This document shows positions 7,141 through 10,787 of a DNA stretch of 10,787 nt, in pieces. A program made the position numbers and the translations under genes. Each line of letters opens with the position of its first letter. Within the stretch, counting starts at the first letter, position 1. This DNA is from UBA1756 sp045627805 (GTDB lineage Bacteria; Bacteroidota; Bacteroidia; Bacteroidales; WCHB1-69): contig JAZQOJ010000124.1 in assembly GCA_045627805.1 (NCBI GenBank), positions 1 through 10,787 of the forward strand, in the 5' to 3' direction. The notes beneath the pieces were generated by a model. It saw only the letters and a list, made by a program, of their open reading frames with translations, was not told where the DNA came from and ran no database searches.

Positions 7141-7156
7141 TCATTTATTGACAAAA
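7136..7156. promoter_or_regulatory. Perfect palindrome overlapping the -7-like element; candidate operator
   Basis: The arms TTTTGTCA (7136-7143) and TGACAAAA (7149-7156) are exact inverted copies around a five-base spacer (TTTAT). The left arm covers the end of the TATTTTTG element, so a dimeric regulator bound here would block or position RNA polymerase for the rightward gene and could also act on the leftward efflux unit. As RNA it would be a weak A/U-rich hairpin without a following U-run, so a DNA site is the better reading. Confidence 0.45.
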
Positions 7157-7203
7157 GTTGGGCAGATAGAGGCGCTTGTGAACTACTAATTGACGTGAAT
7201 TTG

Positions 7204-10200
7204 ATGAGAAAATACAATATTTTCCTGCTGATAGTGCTGATGGTTTGCACTTTGTGTAAAGTGCAAGGACAGACAACCAATAATTTGTGCTTGAATGCAC
7301 TTCCGTTTTGTACGGACGAGAACCCCTACGGTGTGACTTTCCCCGCGGGTACGAGCTCCACTGCCACGCCCGACTTGAATAACCACGGCTGTTTGGGCTA
7401 TACGCCCGCTCCCGCCTGGTTCGTGATGCAGATTGACCAGCCCGGCGATATGCTGATTTATATGGATCACAGCAATGGTCGCGACATCGACTTCGCTTGC
7501 TGGGGACCGTTCACGGGTTACAATACCTATGGCGAATTGCTGCAGGCGGTCTGTACTTCACAGTTGCACGGAGGGTCGGGCACGCACCGCCCGTCGAATG
7601 GCTATCACGACCCCAACAATTCAAGCACTTGGGGTGGTTATCCGAGTGGCACGATGATTGATTGTAGCTATAGCGCGGCCTCTTCAGAGTGGTGCTACAT
7701 TCCTCACGCTCAGGTGGGAGAATGGTATATCTTCTTGATTTGCAATTATTCGCGTGCTCCTGGAAATATTCACTTCGATAGAATTCAAACCGAAAACTTT
7801 CCGGCTACAACTAACTGCAACATCTTGGTTGACATCAGCAACAACGGCCCCCTTTGCGAAGGCGAGGACTTGCAGCTGTATTGCAACGCTTATTCGCAGA
7901 ATGGCTACCGCTGGTATCACGTGGATGCCAATGGCAATCCGATTGACAGCTGGACCTCCACGGACCAGAATCCGTTGATTCCCAACGTGACCGCTGATAT
8001 GGCGGGAACTTACCGGGTCTATTTCCGTCCGGCCAACCATAATAGCGACAGCTATGGTGAGACAGAGGTGGAAATCTACCCCCGTCCTTCTGCGTCAATC
8101 TTTCCGGCGCAGGAAGCCATTTGCAATGGTACCGATGTGCACTTGGACGGAATTTCCGATTGCCAAACCTGTAGTTTCCAGTGGAGTAATGGGTCCACGC
8201 AACACTCTATCAGTGTGCTGCCCTCCACCACGACCACCTACTCGCTGACGGTGAGCAACGAGCACTGCAGTGCCGTGGCTACGCAGACTATCGTGGTGGG
8301 ATCTATGCCCACCGTGGCCGTTTCGCCCGCCGTGGTGACCTTGTGCTCCGCTATCGGCTCTGTCGATTTGGAGGCCGTGTCGTTCGGCTGTGGCTATGGC
8401 TGCGATTACCTGTGGAGCAACGGCGCCACCACGCAGACCATCACCATCACGGAGGGAGGCGAATATACCGTTACCGCCACCAACAGCTATGGCTGTACGG
8501 CTGAAGCGACTTCGTTCGTCTCGCATACCGACAACCCGGACATTTCCGATTGCAACGTCTTTTACGCCGACAACGCGGGTAATCCGGAATCCAATGGTTT
8601 GACACCCTCGCACCCGACCACCATTCAGCACGCCATTGAGCTCGCAACCTGTACCAATGCCATCATCCGTATGGATACGGGCCGCTACGAGATCAATCAG
8701 TCAATCAAGTTGGCGAGCAACCTGACGATTGAGGGCGGTTTCTTTGATGAGTACAAGCAGAAAACCTCTGAGCCGGGGGCGACTACCATTTTCCGTACCG
8801 ACCAGCAAGTGGAAGGAACAGCGCGTGAACCGCGCATCGTGGCAATGGAAGGTAGCAGCTTGAACAATTTCCGTCTGCAAGACCTTACCATCGCTACCGC
8901 TGACGCTCCCGAATTGGAGCCGGTGACGGCTGAGGCGAACGAGTCGGACGATAAGGACTGCTTCAACGAGGTGCTTCCCGGCCAGGAAATCTGGCAAGTG
9001 GGCAACGAAAACAGCTCCGGCACCGACAATGCCGCCTCGTACACGGGGCTTACCATACCGGGACAGTATCTGAACCACCAAACGATGATGTTGTATCCTG
9101 CGACCGACCTTTCCGGTATGTCGGCCACGACTTTGACGGCTGTCGCTTTCGATGTCGTGTCGTTCACGTCGCAGCCGAGCAATGCCCCTCACGGCCGTTT
9201 CCTTAGAATGTATATGATGGAAGTCGGCGCCGATTGGGCCAATCTGGCGAATCCTGCTGCCCGTCATACTTGGAGCGCTCAGGTGAACTCCGCCACTTTG
9301 GTCTATGAAGGGTATATTTGTGTGGAAAGTACGGGGAAATTAGTCATTCCGATTAATTTTGAATATTCCGGGCAGGGCGGCTTGCTGGTGATGATTGAGG
9401 GACAGGGCTGTTTCGATAGCGGTGTCGGTGGCTGCGGCGTGGTGTTGAAGACCACGGCTGCGGCTGCAATGTATTACCGTCCTTCAAATGCCCTCTTGGG
9501 TGCCAATGTGCCCTCTCTTCCTACGGGTGCTCTAACTGCGGGCACCTCACGTCCCAACATTCATTTTTACTCTTGCAACAATAGTGCGGTGGACGGAAGC
9601 GTGATCGCCACTGTCGGCAATGGTGCGGCGTTGGGCAATTTTCCGATGCCGGGTGAAAATCGTCACCATCGTACCGTGGCTCTCTACAGCGCGGGCGAGA
9701 TCGGAACGGGCGCTCGTATGCTTTCGGGCATCTCCTTCGACTTGGCTTCCGTGTCGCCAGTGGCGCCGGGACAGCGTACGCGTACCGTGCGCATCTATTT
9801 GAAGAACACGACCGACCTGACGCTGAATGCGAACGAAACTTGGAACCAGTACATTGCGAACTCTTCATTGGTGTATTCAGGAACGATGTGTGCCGATGCG
9901 CCGGGCTGGGTGTCTTTCCCGGCTGATTTTGCCTACGAAGGAAACGGCTTGATGGTGATGATTGATGGTGAGGGCTGCTCCACGAATGGCGGCTGCCCGA
10001 TTCAGACTTCGTGCCATAATGTATCGGGAATGTGTGTCTCGTTCACGACCAATGACGGCGCATATTTCTCAGTGAACCGTTTGCAGGCGCAAAACCTGCG
10101 CCCCAACATTCAATTGTTGTCAACTTCTACCGATGAGGGTGACTTCTATGTGTCGGCTTCCAACTATGGCGTTTCCACTTACACTCTGCACTTGGCGAAT

Positions 10201-10787
10201 TGCAACAATTACGATGTCGTCCGTTGTCAGTTCTTGCCTGGCGATGGTAGCGATGGCAAGAATGGGCAGCCGGGTAAGAATGGTGGTGACGGCGGTGCTG
10301 GCGGAGATGGCGGAAAGGGAACGCAGGGAACCATTTTGTTTGACGGTATCAATACGACCTACGGTGGAACAGCGCCTGGCATTGGCTTGGGCGGTTTAGG
10401 TGGCGCTCCCGGCTCAGCGGGTGTGACTCCATCGGGTCTCAGTTATGCTGGCGGTGCTGGTGGCAATGGCGGGCAGTACAATGTTGATGCGACGAGTGCC
10501 AACGCTGGTCAGAATGGAGCATCCGGAGGCGGCAATACCGGCTCGGGTTTGGCGGGACACAATATTGCGTCCGCGTCACAGAGCGCGGCAGGGACCGCAA
10601 CGGCAAGCGCTTTGTGGTCGAGTTCAGTGAATGTGCAGACTGCGATCGCGGGTTCTCCGGGCACTCCGGGTACATCCTATACGCAGCCCAACGTGTCAAC
10701 TTATTCCGAATATTTCCAGCCGGGCGAACCGAAGAACGGCGGACACGGTACGAGTGGCACTGGCGGTGGCGGCGGTGGCGGCGGTGG
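7204..10787 (+). CDS. Large secreted multidomain surface protein (Ig/PKD-like, split beta-helix, jelly-roll repeats, Gly-rich), 3' end outside window
   Basis: The frame from ATG 7204 stays open for 1194 codons to the right edge. Residues 1-22 are a signal peptide (MRKYNIFLLIVLMVC, cleavage near VQG-Q). Residues about 28-195 are a Cys-rich domain seen at the N terminus of many Bacteroidota adhesin-like proteins (LCLNALPFC, PAWFVMQI, DIDFACWGPF, MIDCSY, WYIFLICNYS); its function is unknown. Three Ig/PKD-like domains follow at about 207-293, 295-366 and 368-438 (the last two with WSNGST or WSNGATTQT motifs). A beta-helix-like segment starts at about 451 (VFYADNAGNP, TTIQHAIELA, NLTIEGGF) and stops near 568. 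Two jelly-roll-like domains (about 600-788 and 800-972) interrupt it. Beta-helix-like sequence resumes at about 977-1012 (YTLHLANCNNYDVVRCQF), then a collagen-like tract (1015-1042) and a Gly/Ala/Ser-rich region. The C terminus, where a type IX sorting domain would be expected, is not visible. An adhesin or matrix role is inferred, with no catalytic motif recognised. Confidence 0.87.
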   Translation, partial: MRKYNIFLLIVLMVCTLCKVQGQTTNNLCLNALPFCTDENPYGVTFPAGTSSTATPDLNNHGCLGYTPAPAWFVMQIDQPGDMLIYMDHSNGRDIDFACWGPFTGYNTYGELLQAVCTSQLHGGSGTHRPSNGYHDPNNSSTWGGYPSGTMIDCSYSAASSEWCYIPHAQVGEWYIFLICNYSRAPGNIHFDRIQTENFPATTNCNILVDISNNGPLCEGEDLQLYCNAYSQNGYRWYHVDANGNPIDSWTSTDQNPLIPNVTADMAGTYRVYFRPANHNSDSYGETEVEIYPRPSASIFPAQEAICNGTDVHLDGISDCQTCSFQWSNGSTQHSISVLPSTTTTYSLTVSNEHCSAVATQTIVVGSMPTVAVSPAVVTLCSAIGSVDLEAVSFGCGYGCDYLWSNGATTQTITITEGGEYTVTATNSYGCTAEATSFVSHTDNPDISDCNVFYADNAGNPESNGLTPSHPTTIQHAIELATCTNAIIRMDTGRYEINQSIKLASNLTIEGGFFDEYKQKTSEPGATTIFRTDQQVEGTAREPRIVAMEGSSLNNFRLQDLTIATADAPELEPVTAEANESDDKDCFNEVLPGQEIWQVGNENSSGTDNAASYTGLTIPGQYLNHQTMMLYPATDLSGMSATTLTAVAFDVVSFTSQPSNAPHGRFLRMYMMEVGADWANLANPAARHTWSAQVNSATLVYEGYICVESTGKLVIPINFEYSGQGGLLVMIEGQGCFDSGVGGCGVVLKTTAAAAMYYRPSNALLGANVPSLPTGALTAGTSRPNIHFYSCNNSAVDGSVIATVGNGAALGNFPMPGENRHHRTVALYSAGEIGTGARMLSGISFDLASVSPVAPGQRTRTVRIYLKNTTDLTLNANETWNQYIANSSLVYSGTMCADAPGWVSFPADFAYEGNGLMVMIDGEGCSTNGGCPIQTSCHNVSGMCVSFTTNDGAYFSVNRLQAQNLRPNIQLLSTSTDEGDFYVSASNYGVSTYTLHLANCNNYDVVRCQFLPGDGSDGKNGQPGKNGGDGGAGGDGGKGTQGTILFDGINTTYGGTAPGIGLGGLGGAPGSAGVTPSGLSYAGGAGGNGGQYNVDATSANAGQNGASGGGNTGSGLAGHNIASASQSAAGTATASALWSSSVNVQTAIAGSPGTPGTSYTQPNVSTYSEYFQPGEPKNGGHGTSGTGGGGGGGG
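7245..7266 (+). other. Strong mRNA hairpin inside the signal-peptide codons of the surface-protein gene
   Basis: TTGCACTTT (7245-7253) and AAAGTGCAA (7258-7266) are perfect 9-bp inverted copies around GTGT, and a U-G pair (7244 with 7267) can extend the stem to 10. It begins 41 bases after the first base of the ATG and spans codons 14-21, at the end of the hydrophobic core and the cleavage region. It may pause ribosomes as the signal peptide emerges, or be a DNA-binding palindrome; chance cannot be excluded. Confidence 0.5.
9001..10119 (+). repeat. Tandem pair of jelly-roll-like domains (residues about 600-788 and 800-972)
   Basis: The two copies align over their length with a period of about 185 residues. 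Matching landmarks are LRMYMMEV with VRIYLKNT, ATLVYEGYIC with SSLVYSGTMC, GGLLVMIEGQGC (from residue 726) with NGLMVMIDGEGC (from 914), and SRPNIHF with LRPNIQL. DNA around the GLLVMI/GLMVMI segment is also similar, so this is an internal duplication that has since diverged. Related domains occur singly in many Bacteroidota surface proteins; binding partners are unknown. Confidence 0.75.
10246..10329 (+). repeat. Collagen-like Gly-X-Y tract
   Basis: Nine consecutive triplets with Gly at every third position (GSD GKN GQP GKN GGD GGA and onward) and a closing Gly cover residues 1015-1042. Many X positions are themselves Gly, and only one Pro sits in Y, so a stable triple helix is uncertain. 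In related proteins such a tract follows the NCxxYxxVRC-type beta-helix strand and looks like a flexible, Gly-rich loop. Confidence 0.75.
10762..10787 (+). repeat. GGC/GGT glycine-codon repeat at the window edge
   Basis: The last 26 bases are nearly three copies of the nonamer GGCGGTGGC, coding for eight Gly in a row (residues 1187-1194). The repeat is prone to slippage and to assembly breaks, so the true length of this run is uncertain. Confidence 0.8.

Noticed and set aside
6956..7144. Longer start for the TolC-family protein (63 extra N-terminal codons)
   Set aside because: The extra part comes from AT-rich control DNA and hairpins, and it would bury a clear signal peptide that begins at 6955.
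8095..9267. Long minus-strand open frames (161-188 codons) opposite the surface-protein gene
   Set aside because: They are shadows of a GC-rich coding strand; the plus frame has a signal peptide and consistent domains through this stretch.
10246..10329. Possible PE_PGRS-like or true collagen gene
   Set aside because: The tract is a short part of one continuous Bacteroidota surface-protein frame, and few Pro residues occupy Y positions.

Overview
The window looks like Bacteroidota chromosome, most likely Bacteroidales. The signs are AT-rich start regions with no Shine-Dalgarno motif, TAnnTTTG-type -7 elements, an outer-membrane beta-barrel protein with an N-terminal carboxypeptidase-regulatory-like domain, a TolC/lipoprotein-adaptor pair, and a large secreted Ig-like/beta-helix surface protein of the sort usually exported by the type IX system in this phylum. 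The order is an inference. No rRNA, tRNA, CRISPR array or insertion sequence was seen.

Layout. Bases 1-574 (+) hold the 3' part of an Rpn/PD-(D/E)XK-type recombination-promoting nuclease gene. An in-frame amber codon at 149-151 interrupts it and leaves an intact 139-codon C-terminal ORF. Bases 637-3174 (-) encode an 845-residue outer-membrane beta-barrel receptor-like protein. It is separated from its upstream neighbour by a convincing intrinsic terminator (3266-3295). Bases 3319-6955 (-) look like one transcription unit of three genes: TolC-family outer-membrane channel, lipoprotein periplasmic adaptor, arginine deiminase. The inner-membrane pump gene normally found after the adaptor is absent and arginine deiminase sits in its place, 11 bp after the adaptor.

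Bases 6956-7203 are a divergent control region. It holds a terminator-like hairpin in the leader of the channel gene, an A8T7 tract, a perfect 8-bp-arm palindrome and a -7-like element facing right. From 7204 to the right edge (+) an uninterrupted reading frame of 1194 codons runs off the window. It encodes a secreted multidomain surface protein: signal peptide, Cys-rich N-terminal domain, three Ig/PKD-like domains, a beta-helix-like segment split by two jelly-roll-like repeats, a collagen-like Gly-X-Y tract and a Gly-rich region.

How the parts relate: the channel, adaptor and arginine deiminase are probably co-transcribed, and the surface protein is divergently transcribed from the same control region, so shared regulation is possible. 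The most unusual points are the pump-less efflux pair joined to arginine deiminase, the nested architecture of the surface protein, a strong hairpin in its signal-peptide codons, and the amber-split Rpn gene whose C-terminal part could still be made on its own. I did not find a clearly new defence or genetic system.
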